Shown here one piece after another: positions 8,895-17,041 of a DNA stretch of 64,000 nt. The translations under genes were made by a program, and so were the position numbers. Within the stretch, counting starts at the first letter, position 1, and each line of letters begins with the position of its first letter. Source of the stretch: Rhizobium johnstonii 3841 (GTDB taxonomy: Bacteria > Pseudomonadota > Alphaproteobacteria > Rhizobiales > Rhizobiaceae); the NCBI RefSeq assembly GCF_000009265.1, contig NC_008383.1, forward strand, positions 83,464 to 147,463, written 5' to 3'. Below the pieces are notes generated by a model. It was not told where the DNA came from. It worked only from the letters and a program-made list of their open reading frames with translations, and did not search any database.

Positions 8895-9953
8895 ATGAAG
8901 CCGTCCGCCAATCGATCTCTCATATCCCGTTTCGTTCGAGAGAACGCCACAACGATGACGCTTGCTACCATTTTCATGGCCGTTCTAGCGGTGTTTGGCC
9001 TCATTCTCGGCGATCGGCTGCTGAGTGTGGGAACATTTCAGTCGATAGCCTTTCAGACCCCGGAACTTGGCATTCTTGGTCTTGCGATGATGCTTGCGCT
9101 CCTTTCCGGCGGGCTGAATTTGTCGATCATTTCGACGGCCAATCTCTGCGCTTTGACGATAGCGTCGGTGTTGCAGTTCACAATTCCGTGGGGCGATGCT
9201 GGAAGTGTGCTTTGGCTCACCTGGCAAGTAGGCGCGGTTGCCGCGGGCCTCGCCGTCGCAATTCTGATAGGCCTGTTGAACGGCTTCATCATCGCCTATC
9301 TCGGAGTATCCCCCATTCTGGCCACACTGGGGACCATGATCGCCTGCAAAGGTCTTGCCATTGGACTGACGCGTGGAAACGTCTTGTCAGGCTTTTCAGA
9401 TCCAATCGTTGCGATTGGAAATGGAACCTATCTGGGGGTACCGCTTGCGTTCCTGCTGTTTGTTGCCCTTTGCGTGTTCGTGTCGGTGGTTCTTCGGCGA
9501 TCATCCTTCGGTCAGAAGGTCTACCTTGTCGGCGCCAACGAGAAAGCTGCCCAGTTCTCGGGCATACATGTCAAACGAGTTTTGCTTTTGACGTATGCCT
9601 TATCGGGCGCGCTTGCAGGATGCGGCGGGCTTGTAATGATGGCCCGATTCAATTCTGCCAACGCGTCCTATGGCGAGAGCTTCCTTCTCATCAGCATCCT
9701 GGCGGCGGTTCTGGGGGGCATCGATCCATATGGCGGCACCGGAAAAGTATCAGGGTTGTTTGCTGCGTTGCTGCTCTTGCAGCTGATCTCCTCCGCGTTC
9801 AATTTGATGAACTTTAGCCAGTTCCTGACAATTGCCATCTGGGGGGCACTTCTGATCGGCGTTTCCGCGCTCCGCTCAGGCACAGGCATATTCGATCGGT
9901 TGCACCTCTTCGAATTCTGGAGAGCAAAGAGCGCCGTGTCCGAAAACCCCTGA
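8895..9953 (+). CDS. Sugar ABC transporter permease (RbsC family), second subunit
   Basis: 352 residues with about 9-10 hydrophobic segments. It contains VYLVGANEKAAQFSGIHV and FLLISILAAVLGGIDPYGGTG, the same two family motifs as the preceding permease, so the importer uses two different permease subunits. Start ATG at 8895 follows GGGAGGAAAT by a good distance and lies 13 bases after the previous stop. It closes the first importer operon; the following 161 bases to 10114 hold no gene that I can support. Confidence 0.9.
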   Translation: MKPSANRSLISRFVRENATTMTLATIFMAVLAVFGLILGDRLLSVGTFQSIAFQTPELGILGLAMMLALLSGGLNLSIISTANLCALTIASVLQFTIPWGDAGSVLWLTWQVGAVAAGLAVAILIGLLNGFIIAYLGVSPILATLGTMIACKGLAIGLTRGNVLSGFSDPIVAIGNGTYLGVPLAFLLFVALCVFVSVVLRRSSFGQKVYLVGANEKAAQFSGIHVKRVLLLTYALSGALAGCGGLVMMARFNSANASYGESFLLISILAAVLGGIDPYGGTGKVSGLFAALLLLQLISSAFNLMNFSQFLTIAIWGALLIGVSALRSGTGIFDRLHLFEFWRAKSAVSENP

Positions 9954-10114
9954 TCCGTTCGTCTTGGAAAGTGGACGGAGGATGCCTTAACGACAGTGGC
10001 GCTCAAAAATGTCTGCACCAAACCACGAAGCTGAGCCGGCGTGGAGCACCATCGATGTGTGGAATTGCCGAGCGATTGTCACTTGCCGAATAGATATGAG
10101 GAGAAGTTCAGTTC

Positions 10115-10369
10115 ATGGACAAGCTTGCGCAATTGCGTCAAATGACGACGGTAGTCGCCGACACCGCCGACGTTGAAGCCGTCAAGCGCCTCAAGCCAAT
10201 GGATTGTACCACCAATCCCACCATTGTGCTCCAGGCGCTAAAAACTCCTATCTACGATGAAGATTTTGAGGAAGCATTCGAGTGGGGGAGCAAGGCCTCC
10301 GCCGAAGGCGCGCTATACCTTCGCCGCGCTGTGGATGTGAAGAATATCTGGATCCCCTACGGAGATTAA
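10115..10369 (+). pseudogene. Transaldolase N-terminal remnant
   Basis: 84-residue reading frame starting MDKLAQLRQMTTVVADTADV and continuing KPMDCTTNPTIVLQAL, which matches the N-terminus of transaldolase (TalB type, normally about 315 residues). After about residue 60 the resemblance stops and the last 20 residues (ending KNIWIPYGD) do not fit that enzyme. They may be the tail of another truncated gene. The catalytic Lys of transaldolase is missing, so the product should be inactive. A ribosome site (AGGAG) precedes the ATG. It probably marks a deletion or recombination junction in a pentose-utilisation cluster. Confidence 0.65.
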
Positions 10370-10526
10370 GGGCTCCAACTCTGGTCATGCGGGCGGGAGG
10401 AGAACCGCACCGGCAGGCGAGAACGACGGAATTTGAGGGAATCGCAGAGTTGTAACGGACTTGCGGTATGGGCTCGGTTTTGCGGCACGAGGTGCTGCGA
10501 AATGGTGCAACTAAGGGAGGATTTTC

Positions 10527-10982
10527 ATGCTGAAAAATATCGATCCGGCTCTGAATGCGGATGTGCTGCACGCGCTTCGATCCATGGGGCATGGCGACAC
10601 GGTCGTCGTTTCCGACACCAATTTTCCTTCGGATTCCATTGCCCGGCAAACGGTGCTCGGCAAGCTGTTGCGGATAGACAATGTGTCGGCTGCCCGCGCC
10701 ATCAAAGCTATTCTTTCGGTAATGCCGCTGGATACGCCGCTACAGCCGTCCGCCGGGCGAATGGAAATCATGGGCGCGCCGGACGAGATCCCTCCCGTGC
10801 AACAGGAAGTCCAGGCCGTTGTCGACGGCGCCGAGGGCAAACCGGCGCTAATGTATGGCATCGAGCGTTTCGCCTTCTATGAGGAGGCAAAAAAGGCCTA
10901 TTGCGTCATCACCACGGGCGAAAACCGCTTCTACGGCTGCTTCCTCTTCACCAAAGGCGTCATTCCGCCGGAAACCGTTTGA
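10527..10982 (+). CDS. RbsD/FucU family sugar mutarotase
   Basis: 151 residues. The N-terminal LKNIDPALNADVLHALRSMGHGD gives the conserved His of the RbsD/FucU family, and YGCFLFTKGVIPP at the end matches the FucU C-terminus. These small decameric cytosolic enzymes convert sugar anomers (fucose, ribose, galactose) so that the kinase or isomerase receives the right form. GGGAGG lies 5-6 bases before ATG. Its length is normal. It stands between two gene remnants (a transaldolase start and a ribokinase end) and upstream of a second ABC importer, which suggests that it serves the sugar of that importer. Confidence 0.88.
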   Translation: MLKNIDPALNADVLHALRSMGHGDTVVVSDTNFPSDSIARQTVLGKLLRIDNVSAARAIKAILSVMPLDTPLQPSAGRMEIMGAPDEIPPVQQEVQAVVDGAEGKPALMYGIERFAFYEEAKKAYCVITTGENRFYGCFLFTKGVIPPETV

Positions 10983-10994
10983 GGGGAAACGATA

Positions 10995-11192
10995 ATGAAG
11001 GTGGGTGTTTCGATCCTCGGGATTTTCGTCGTCGGCTTCTCGGCAGCGCTGTCGCGGGGCGTTACTCCGGTCGAGGCCCTGCGCTTCGGCTGCGCGACCG
11101 CCGGTATCGCGGTGACGCGACGGGGTACCGCGCCTGCAATGCCGAAGAACGAGGAAATCGAGGCGCTTCTGCAGAAAGGAGGCGCAGCATGA
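10995..11192 (+). pseudogene. Ribokinase (PfkB) C-terminal remnant
   Basis: 65-residue frame whose last 45 residues (SRGVTPVEALRFGCATAGIA then VTRRGTAPAMPKNEEIEALL) match the very C-terminus of ribokinase-type PfkB kinases. The part before this, including the catalytic GAGD loop, is absent. The start lies 12 bases after the FucU stop and the stop overlaps the ATG of the next permease, so the remnant may still be translated and couple translation. It is best read as a deletion relic of a kinase that once belonged to this operon. Confidence 0.65.
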
Positions 11193-12064
11193 CCCGCAAC
11201 GATCCGGTCAAACACTTCTTCATCTGGCCGGCGCTGCTGATCGTGCTGGTGATCTCGATCTTCCCGCTGATCTATTCGCTGACCACCAGCTTCATGAGCC
11301 TACGGCTCGTGCCGCCGATCCCCGCGCATTTCGTCGGCTTCGGCAACTATGCGGAACTGCTTCAGAACCCTCGCTTCTGGAGTGTCACCTGGACGACGAC
11401 GATCATCGCTTTTGTTGCGGTGTCGCTGCAGTATGTCATCGGTTTTTCCGTGGCGCTGGCGCTCAGCCGTCGGGTGCCTGGCGAAGGTTTGTTCCGGGTC
11501 AGCTTCCTCGTGCCAATGCTGGTGGCGCCCGTCGCCGTTGCACTCATTGCCCGCCAGATCCTCAACCCGACGATGGGCCCTCTCAACGAGTTGATGACCG
11601 CCTTCGGCTTTCCCAATCTGCCGTTTCTGACGCAGACCAGATGGGCTATCGGCGCCATCATTTCCGTCGAAGTGTGGCAGTGGACACCCTTCGTCATCCT
11701 CATGCTTCTTGCCGGCCTGCAAACCCTGCCGGAGGACGTCTACGAGGCTGCCGCGCTTGAAAATGCCAGCCCCTGGCAGCAGTTCTGGGGGATCACTTTC
11801 CCGATGATGCTGCCGATTTCGGTGGCTGTGGTCTTCATCCGCCTCATCGAGAGCTACAAGATCATCGATACGGTGTTCGTGATGACCGGCGGAGGACCTG
11901 GCATTTCGACCGAAACGCTCACCTTGTTCGCCTATCAGGAGGGCTTCAAGAAGTTCAACCTCGGCTACACCTCCGCCCTGTCCTTCCTGTTCCTGATCGT
12001 CATTACCGTGATCGGGCTCGTCTATCTCGCCATCCTGAAGCCCTATCTGGAGAAGCACAAATGA
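11189..12064 (+). CDS. Sugar ABC transporter permease (MalF/UgpA type)
   Basis: 291 residues with six hydrophobic segments and the EAA loop DVYEAAALENASPWQQF...PMMLP near residue 195, which contacts the ATPase. The start at 11189 (MTRNDPVKHFFIWPA) follows AAAGGAGG by 7 bases and overlaps the stop of the ribokinase remnant; the longer upstream frame is rejected. It belongs to the carbohydrate uptake transporter 1 family and forms the inner-membrane channel with the next gene, whose start overlaps its stop by 4 bases. Confidence 0.9.
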   Translation: MTRNDPVKHFFIWPALLIVLVISIFPLIYSLTTSFMSLRLVPPIPAHFVGFGNYAELLQNPRFWSVTWTTTIIAFVAVSLQYVIGFSVALALSRRVPGEGLFRVSFLVPMLVAPVAVALIARQILNPTMGPLNELMTAFGFPNLPFLTQTRWAIGAIISVEVWQWTPFVILMLLAGLQTLPEDVYEAAALENASPWQQFWGITFPMMLPISVAVVFIRLIESYKIIDTVFVMTGGGPGISTETLTLFAYQEGFKKFNLGYTSALSFLFLIVITVIGLVYLAILKPYLEKHK

Positions 12065-13089
12065 GCGTGCGTGACCTCAAAGGATCCGGCCGCTGGTGGG
12101 CGCTCGCAGGCTGCCTGCTCTGGCTGGCCTTCACCTTCTTCCCGCTTTACTGGGTGGCGATCACCTCGTTCAAATCGCCGCTCGGCGTCGTCGGCGGGCC
12201 GACCTATGTTCCATTTGTCGATTTCGACCCGACGTTGACAGCCTGGAGCGAGCTTCTGTCGGGCGCGCGCGGCCAGTTCTATAACACCTTCATCGCCTCG
12301 ACGATCGTCGGGCTTTCGGCATCGGTGCTGGCCACCTTTATCGGATCAATGGCAGCCTATGCTCTGGTGCGCTTCACCTTCGAGGTCAGGCTGCTGTCCG
12401 GCGTGATTTTCGTCGTCGTCGCCTTCGGCGGATATCTGCTTGGCCGCCATGTGCTGGGCTTCGGACAGGCTATCTCGCTAATCTACGCCTTTGTCGCAGC
12501 GCTTGCACTGGCCGTCGGCTCCAGCCGGATCAAGCTTCCAGGGCCGGTCCTCGGCAATGACGATATCGTCTTCTGGTTCGTGAGCCAGCGCATGTTTCCG
12601 CCGATCGTCGCCGCCTTCGCCTTGTTCCTGATGTATACGGAAATGGGCAAGATGGGCATCAAGCTGGTGGATACCTATACGGGTCTTACCTTCGCCTACG
12701 TCGCTTTCTCGCTGCCGATCGTGATCTGGCTGATGCGCGATTTCTTCGCGGCGCTGCCAGTCGAGGTGGAGGAAGCGGCGATGGTCGACAACGTCCCCAC
12801 ATGGAGAATTTTCTTCGGTATCGTCCTGCCCATGTCCAAACCGGGCCTGATCGCTACGTTCATGATCACGCTCGCCTTTGTCTGGAACGAGTTCCTGTTT
12901 GCTCTCTTCCTGACCAATTCCAAATGGCAGACACTCCCCATTCTCGTCGCAGGCCAGAACAGCCAACGCGGCGATGAATGGTGGGCGATATCGGCAGCCG
13001 CCTTGGTCGCGATCATACCCATGGTCGTCATGGCGGGCATTTTGAGCAGGCTGATGCGGTCCGGCCTGCTTTTAGGAGCAATAAAGTGA
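12061..13089 (+). CDS. Sugar ABC transporter permease (MalG/UgpE type) with extra membrane segment insert
   Basis: 342 residues, about 60 longer than usual for MalG-type permeases. The EAA loop VEVEEAAMVDNVPTWRIFF...PMSKPG is near residue 240. Between the second membrane segment (about residue 100) and the SQRMFPP motif (about residue 175) there is an additional hydrophobic stretch (VIFVVVAFGGYLLG and IYAFVAALALAVG) that looks like two extra membrane helices. It partners with the upstream permease; ATGA overlap gives translational coupling. Confidence 0.88.
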   Translation: MSVRDLKGSGRWWALAGCLLWLAFTFFPLYWVAITSFKSPLGVVGGPTYVPFVDFDPTLTAWSELLSGARGQFYNTFIASTIVGLSASVLATFIGSMAAYALVRFTFEVRLLSGVIFVVVAFGGYLLGRHVLGFGQAISLIYAFVAALALAVGSSRIKLPGPVLGNDDIVFWFVSQRMFPPIVAAFALFLMYTEMGKMGIKLVDTYTGLTFAYVAFSLPIVIWLMRDFFAALPVEVEEAAMVDNVPTWRIFFGIVLPMSKPGLIATFMITLAFVWNEFLFALFLTNSKWQTLPILVAGQNSQRGDEWWAISAAALVAIIPMVVMAGILSRLMRSGLLLGAIK

Positions 13090-13133
13090 CCGCTCAACAA
13101 CCCTAGTCATTGTTCAATTCCGGGGAGGAAAAC

Positions 13134-14588
13134 ATGAGAAGATTGCTATTGAGTTCAACGGCTGCGGCACTGCTTGCTGCGGCGGGCACCACATCCGCGC
13201 TTGCCTGCGAACCGGATTATACCGGTGTCACGCTCACCGCCACGACGCAGACGGGGCCCTATATCGCCTCTGCGCTGCAACTCGCGGGCAAGGGTTGGGA
13301 AGAAAAGACTTGCGGCAAGGTGAACGTCGTTGAATTTCCCTGGTCGGAACTCTATCCGAAGATTGTAACCTCGTTGACCTCGGGCGAAGACACGTTCGAC
13401 GTGGTCGCCTTCGCACCGGCCTGGGCACCGGACTTTACCGACTATCTCTCGGAAATGCCGAAAGCGATGCAATCGGGTGCCGACTGGGAGGACATTGCCC
13501 CGGTTTACCGCGAGCAACTGATGGTCTGGAACGGCAAGGTCCTGTCGCAGACCATGGACGGTGACGCCCATACCTATACCTACCGCATTGATCTGTTTGA
13601 AAACGCGGAAAACCAGAGCGCCTTCAAGGCGAAGTATGGCTACGATCTAGCCCCGCCGAAGACATGGAAGCAGTATCTCGACATCGCTGAATTCTTCCAG
13701 CAGCCGGATAAGGGCCTCTGGGGCACGGCGGAAGCCTTCCGCCGTGGTGGCCAGCAGTTCTGGTTCCTGTTCAGCCATGTTGCCGGTTACACAAGCCATC
13801 CGGATAATCCGGGCGGCATGTTCTTCGATCCGGATACGATGGATGCGCAGGTCAACAATCCGGGCTGGGTTCGCGGCCTTGAGGAATATATCCGCGCTTC
13901 GAAGCTGGCGCCGCCGAATGCGTTGAACTTCTCCTTCGGCGAAGTCAATGCCGCCTTTGCGGGCGGACAGGTCGCGGAATCGATCGGCTGGGGCGACACC
14001 GGCGTCATCGCCGCCGACCCGAAACAGTCGAAGGTTGCTGGCAATGTCGGTTCGGCATCGCTGCCGGGCTCGGACGAAATCTGGAACTACAAGACCAAGA
14101 AGTGGGACAAGCAGGCCGAGGTCGTCCAGACCTCCTTCATGGCCTTCGGTGGCTGGCAGGCGGCTGTTCCGTCGTCCTCCAAGAACCAGGAGGCGGCCTG
14201 GAACTATATCCACTTCCTGACGAGCCCGGCGGTTTCCGGTCAGGCGGCGATTACCGGCGGCACAGGCGTCAACCCTTACCGCCTTTCGCATACGACAAAT
14301 ACCAAGTTGTGGTCGAAGATCTTCTCCGAGCGCGAGGCTAAGGAATATCTCGGCGCGCAGAAGGACGCCGTCACAGCGAAAAACACGGCGCTCGATATGC
14401 GCCTGCCGGGCTACTTCTCCTACACGGAAATTCTCGAGATCGAGCTTTCCAAGGCATTGGCCGGAGAAGTGACGCCCCAGCAGGCGCTGGATACCGTGGC
14501 TGACGGATGGAACAAGCTTACGGACGAGTTCGGCCGTGACAAACAACGGGCAGCTTATCGCTCGTCGATGGGCCTGCCTGCGAAGTAG
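13134..14588 (+). CDS. Periplasmic sugar-binding protein (family 1) of the second ABC importer
   Basis: 484 residues. The N-terminus MRRLLLSSTAAALLAAAGTT followed by SALA is a Sec signal peptide. The rest is a family 1 extracellular solute-binding fold, longer than MalE (about 400). The start at 13134 is preferred over an in-frame one at 13110 because GGGGAGG lies 5 bases before it and the signal peptide begins there. It lies between the permease pair and the ATPase, the usual order. Its ligand is unknown; with FucU upstream a mono- or disaccharide is likely. Confidence 0.87.
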   Translation: MRRLLLSSTAAALLAAAGTTSALACEPDYTGVTLTATTQTGPYIASALQLAGKGWEEKTCGKVNVVEFPWSELYPKIVTSLTSGEDTFDVVAFAPAWAPDFTDYLSEMPKAMQSGADWEDIAPVYREQLMVWNGKVLSQTMDGDAHTYTYRIDLFENAENQSAFKAKYGYDLAPPKTWKQYLDIAEFFQQPDKGLWGTAEAFRRGGQQFWFLFSHVAGYTSHPDNPGGMFFDPDTMDAQVNNPGWVRGLEEYIRASKLAPPNALNFSFGEVNAAFAGGQVAESIGWGDTGVIAADPKQSKVAGNVGSASLPGSDEIWNYKTKKWDKQAEVVQTSFMAFGGWQAAVPSSSKNQEAAWNYIHFLTSPAVSGQAAITGGTGVNPYRLSHTTNTKLWSKIFSEREAKEYLGAQKDAVTAKNTALDMRLPGYFSYTEILEIELSKALAGEVTPQQALDTVADGWNKLTDEFGRDKQRAAYRSSMGLPAK

Positions 14589-14602
14589 GCCGTCTTCAAT
14601 AA

Positions 14603-14630
14603 ATCCCATCCCGGCTCTGCGGGGTGGGAT
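14603..14630 (+). other. Intercistronic stem-loop between binding-protein and ATPase genes
   Basis: ATCCCATCCCG pairs with CGGGGTGGGAT (10 of 11 bases plus a loop of 6) without a following T-tract. As after the first binding-protein gene, it probably protects the upstream mRNA and sets the ratio of binding protein to ATPase. Confidence 0.6.
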
Positions 14631-14703
14631 CAGCATCGTTGGTAGAGGAAGGGACCATCGCCGCTTCGGGTAGGCGATGGAATTCTCATGAAAAGGTTTC
14701 AGC

Positions 14704-15795
14704 ATGTCGCAGGTGCGTTTGGATCAGGTCACCAAGTCCTTCGGTAGCGTTGCGGTCATTCCTCCGCTCGATCTGGTGATTGCCGACAAGGAATTCGTGG
14801 TTCTCGTCGGGCCTTCCGGTTGTGGGAAGACAACCACGCTGCGAATGATCGCGGGGCTGGAACAGGCGACGTCCGGAGAAATCCGCATCGGCGAGCGAGA
14901 GGTTACTGCGTTGCGTCCGGGTCTGCGCAATTGCTCGATGGTGTTTCAGAATTATGCCCTCTATCCGCATATGACGGTCGCCGAAAACATTGGCTACGGC
15001 ATGAAGGTGCGTGGAACGCCGAAAGAGGACATCGACACTGCTGTTGCGAATGCTGCGCGCATTCTCAATCTCGGCGCCTATCTCAATCGCAAACCGAGCG
15101 CGCTTTCGGGCGGTCAACGTCAGCGCGTCGCCATCGGGCGCGCCATTGTACGCCAGCCCGATGTTTTTCTGTTCGATGAACCGCTATCCAATCTGGACGC
15201 CAAGTTGCGCATCGAAATGCGCACCGAGATCAAACTGCTGCATCGCCGTCTGCAGACCACGATCGTCTATGTGACGCACGACCAGGTGGAGGCGATGACC
15301 ATGGCCGACCGGGTCGTGGTGATGAACCAGGGCCGGATCGAACAGGCTGCCGACCCGATCACGCTTTATGAATCGCCGAAGAACCTCTTCGTCGCCGCTT
15401 TCATCGGCGCGCCCAGCATGAATTTCGTTCAAGGACGGTTGGAGGCCGGCGACGGCGGCGTTGTCTTCCGGGCGGAAGGCGATGTGGCGATTGTCGTTCC
15501 CGCACGCATGGAGGAGCATCTCTCGGCGGGTATTGGCCAGGCTGTCGTTCTCGGTATTCGGCCAGAGCACACGATGACAGCGGACAGCACCTTTCCGATG
15601 ATCCGCGTGCACGTCGCGGATATCGAACCTCTCGGCCCGCACACGCTTGCCATCGGTAAAGCTGGTGCGAGTGCGTTTACCGCTCAGATTCACGCTTCAT
15701 CCAGGGTCAGACCGGAGGACACGATCGATGTTCCGATCGATCCGGAAAAGATGCATTTCTTCTTGAAAAGTACCGGTGAGGCTCTAAGGCGCTGA
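14704..15795 (+). CDS. Sugar ABC transporter ATPase (UgpC/MalK/MsmX type)
   Basis: 363 residues. Walker A GPSGCGKTTTLR near residue 38, Q-loop FQNYALYPHMTV, signature LSGGQRQRVAIGRA near 135, Walker B FLFDEPLSNLDAKL near 158 and switch His in YVTHDQVEA. The C-terminal third is the regulatory TOBE/OB domain of MalK-type subunits (IGAPSMNFVQGRLE, LGIRPEH). It energises the MalF/MalG-type permeases encoded upstream. It is the last gene of the operon; the IS30 element starts 118 bases downstream, and I see no gene or clear terminator in that gap. Confidence 0.92.
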   Translation: MSQVRLDQVTKSFGSVAVIPPLDLVIADKEFVVLVGPSGCGKTTTLRMIAGLEQATSGEIRIGEREVTALRPGLRNCSMVFQNYALYPHMTVAENIGYGMKVRGTPKEDIDTAVANAARILNLGAYLNRKPSALSGGQRQRVAIGRAIVRQPDVFLFDEPLSNLDAKLRIEMRTEIKLLHRRLQTTIVYVTHDQVEAMTMADRVVVMNQGRIEQAADPITLYESPKNLFVAAFIGAPSMNFVQGRLEAGDGGVVFRAEGDVAIVVPARMEEHLSAGIGQAVVLGIRPEHTMTADSTFPMIRVHVADIEPLGPHTLAIGKAGASAFTAQIHASSRVRPEDTIDVPIDPEKMHFFLKSTGEALRR

Positions 15796-15913
15796 ACCTG
15801 CGGGGTGTCACCGTTCAGCCAGGTCTGGTGACATTGCCATCTGTTTCTCTCAAAGCTGCAGTTCCATAAACCTGCTTATGCAACGTTATAACATTACGAG
15901 GTACATTCTATTT

Positions 15914-17001
15914 CCAAGTGCGACATGCCAGTAATTTCAATGGCTTCACTTTGGAGATTTTGGCATGTCTCGATGCTATATGCAGCTTGCCCTCGCCGAC
16001 CGGCGACGCCTACATCAGCTGGTGGCGGCAAAAGTTCCCGTCAACGAGATGGCACGTCAGCTTGGCCGTCATCGCTCGACGATTTACCGCGAGATCAAGC
16101 GCAATACGTTTCACGACCGTGAACTGCCGGACTACAACGGTTATTACAGCACGGTTGCGAACGACATTGCGCAGGACCGACGTCGCCGGCTGAGAAAGCT
16201 GCGGCGCCACCCGACCTTGCGCACAGAGATCATCAACCAGTTGGAGGCTCGCTGGTCGCCGGAACAGATTGCCGGACGCCTGCTGTCGGACGGCCTCAGT
16301 CGTATTCGCGTTTGCAAGGAGACAATCTATCGCTTCATCTACAGCAAGGAAGATTATGGGCTTGGTCTCTATCAGTATCTACCGGAGGCACGCCGCAAAC
16401 GTCGTGCAATGCGCTCCAGGAAGCCGCGCGACGGTGCGTTTCCAGCCACGCACCGCATATCCCAACGGCCTGATTTTGTTGGAGATAGATCGCGGTTTGG
16501 CCATTGGGAGGGTGACCTTCTCATCTTCGAACGCCCACTCGGCCATGCCAATATCACCACTCTCGTCGAGCGCAAGAGCCGCTATACCGTTCTCATCAAG
16601 AATCCGAGCCGGCACTCGCGCCCAATCATGGACAAGATCATCAGAGCGTTTTCTCCTTTGCCGGCGTTCGCGCGTCAAAGCTTCACGTTGAATCGAGGGA
16701 CCGAGTTTGCCGGGTTCAGGGCTTTGGAAGAAGGGATCGGTGCGTGCAGTTGGTTTTGCGACCCAAGTGCGCCTTGGCAAAAAGGGACAGTCGAGAACAC
16801 CAACAAGCGCATTCGACGCTTCCTGCCAGGCACCACAGATCTGGCAGTTGTGTCGCAACGCGACCTTCTCCACCTCACGCGTCATGTCAACGATCAACCG
16901 CGCAAATGCCTCGGATACAGGACGCCGACCGAGGTGTTTATGGCGCATTTGCACGAAGATAGGTGATCCCCTACTCTGCAAAACAGGCGTGATGCACTTG
17001 G
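15914..17001 (+). mobile_element. IS30-family insertion sequence
   Basis: About 1088 bases bounded by imperfect inverted repeats: left 15914-15931 begins CCAAGTGCGACATGCCAG, right 16984-17001 reads (complement) CCAAGTGCATCACGCCTG, with 13 of 18 bases matching. One transposase gene fills it. A target duplication is not clear: the flanks are ATTT and GTTA. It sits between the second sugar importer operon and an accessory block, so it may have brought the two together. The transposase lacks a key acidic residue, so the copy may be immobile. Confidence 0.75.
15965..16966 (+). CDS. IS30-family transposase, catalytic Asp replaced by Asn
   Basis: 333 residues. The N-terminal helix-turn-helix (VPVNEMARQLGRHRSTIYRE, about 24-43) is typical of IS30. 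The DDE core has the first Asp in HWEGDLLIFE (about 182) and the Glu in GTVENTNKRIRRFLPG (about 279). At the second Asp position, where the family usually has a T-x-D-x-G-T-E-F motif, the sequence reads FTLNRGTEFAGF. Residue 243 is Asn, codon AAT at 16691-16693. The frame is otherwise intact. It would normally cut and join the IS ends; with Asn at this site strand transfer should be impaired. Confidence 0.9.
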   Translation: MSRCYMQLALADRRRLHQLVAAKVPVNEMARQLGRHRSTIYREIKRNTFHDRELPDYNGYYSTVANDIAQDRRRRLRKLRRHPTLRTEIINQLEARWSPEQIAGRLLSDGLSRIRVCKETIYRFIYSKEDYGLGLYQYLPEARRKRRAMRSRKPRDGAFPATHRISQRPDFVGDRSRFGHWEGDLLIFERPLGHANITTLVERKSRYTVLIKNPSRHSRPIMDKIIRAFSPLPAFARQSFTLNRGTEFAGFRALEEGIGACSWFCDPSAPWQKGTVENTNKRIRRFLPGTTDLAVVSQRDLLHLTRHVNDQPRKCLGYRTPTEVFMAHLHEDR

Positions 17002-17041
17002 GTTAGCTTTTCCACGAATTGATTCGTAATGTCGGAAGCTG

